Positions 5,368 through 5,734 of a stretch of DNA of 5,734 nucleotides are shown one piece after another; position 1 is the first letter of the stretch, and every line of letters begins with the position of its first letter. The notes under the pieces were generated by a model. That model did not search any database, had not been told where the DNA came from, and worked only from the letters and a program-made list of their open reading frames with translations. Location: assembly GCA_001940755.1 (NCBI GenBank), contig MEHH01000188.1, positions 1 through 5,734 of the forward strand, in the 5' to 3' direction. The translations under genes were made by a program, and so were the position numbers. The stretch comes from Candidatus Heimdallarchaeota archaeon AB_125 (GTDB lineage: Archaea > Asgardarchaeota > Heimdallarchaeia > Heimdallarchaeales > Heimdallarchaeaceae).

Positions 5368-5734
5368 ATGGATGATGGATTGAAGAAAAAAATCGATTTC
5401 TTAACAATAGAAAATCTCTTAGCGATATTAGAATTGTTACTCTTCTTATCAATTGTAATTTTCTATATCTTGTATTTTAGAACACATCCTTCAGCATGGA
5501 CATGTGATATTCAAATAACACAAACTTGGGTATCAATATTCGCAATTATTTATTCAGTAATATGTCTCCTTCCATTTTTCATTTATGGTTTTATAAGAAG
5601 AAACAACATTAAATTGATTAATCTTTATCCTTTCATTCGATTAGGAATTATTATTTCCTTTCTATTAGCTGAATCCAGCCACTCTGCAGGATGTCGTGCA
5701 TATATAAGTCCAGTTAGATATAGAACAGTAATAT
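5368..5734 (+). CDS. Unrecognised multi-pass membrane protein, C-terminus cut by window edge
   Basis: An open frame starts at the ATG 5368-5370 (MDDGLKKKIDFLTIENLLAI...) and continues for 122 codons to the window edge with no stop. Three hydrophobic stretches are visible: residues 17-37 (LLAILELLLFLSIVIFYILYF), 54-76 (WVSIFAIIYSVICLLPFFIYGF region) and 88-101 (PFIRLGIIISFLL). Between the first two is a short polar loop with Trp and Cys (RTHPSAWTCDIQITQT); after the third comes AESSHSAGCRAYISPVRYR. The run of three membrane helices and AT-rich, ordinary codon use support a real gene. I do not recognise the family and see no catalytic motif. It is divergent from the Fe-S membrane protein gene across a 200-bp region, so the two could share regulation, but nothing ties their functions together. 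Confidence 0.65.
   Translation, partial: MDDGLKKKIDFLTIENLLAILELLLFLSIVIFYILYFRTHPSAWTCDIQITQTWVSIFAIIYSVICLLPFFIYGFIRRNNIKLINLYPFIRLGIIISFLLAESSHSAGCRAYISPVRYRTVI

Overview
The window is AT-rich and reads as archaeal. Genes are preceded by TATA-box/BRE-like promoters rather than -35/-10 pairs, and three starts have GGTG-type Shine-Dalgarno sites. The large surface protein, with tandem ~58-residue 'IHVVWxD...DxDIFYxR' repeats, an Fn3-like domain and a C-terminal membrane anchor, resembles cell-surface proteins I associate with Asgard archaea (Loki-/Heimdall-type). That assignment is an inference from style, not from a marker gene.

Layout. Left edge: a truncated minus-strand gene (1-300) for a winged-helix regulator of MarR/GbsR/TrmB type, missing its C-terminus. 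A 150-bp divergent promoter region (301-450) separates it from a plus-strand pair. The first gene of the pair encodes an iron-sulfur flavoprotein/NAD(P)H-dependent FMN reductase-like protein (start probably 463, end 1230). The second encodes a stand-alone 2-oxoacid dehydrogenase E2-type acyltransferase catalytic domain (about 1266-2060). The two are 26-35 bp apart and look like one operon, plausibly controlled by the divergent regulator.

The middle is convergent with that pair: a 602-residue secreted seven-repeat beta-propeller/Fn3/TM protein on the minus strand (2079-3887). Upstream of it on the same strand is a polytopic membrane protein with two CX3C motifs and two ferredoxin-type 4Fe-4S clusters (NapH-like family, 4058 to 5137 or 5167). 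A hairpin followed by a T run between these two genes suggests separate transcripts. After a second divergent promoter region (5168-5367), a membrane protein I do not recognise begins at 5368 and runs off the right edge.

How the genes may work together: flavin/Fe-S electron transfer (451-1230) and membrane Fe-S electron transfer (4058-5167) give the window a redox flavour. The only well-supported functional unit is the regulator, flavoprotein and acyltransferase group, and its substrate cannot be read from sequence. No RNA genes, CRISPR arrays, insertion sequences or attachment sites were seen. No intergenic stretch exceeds 300 bp. I do not see a clear, complete new system here. The best candidates for a second look are the flavoprotein/orphan-E2 pair and the seven-repeat surface propeller.
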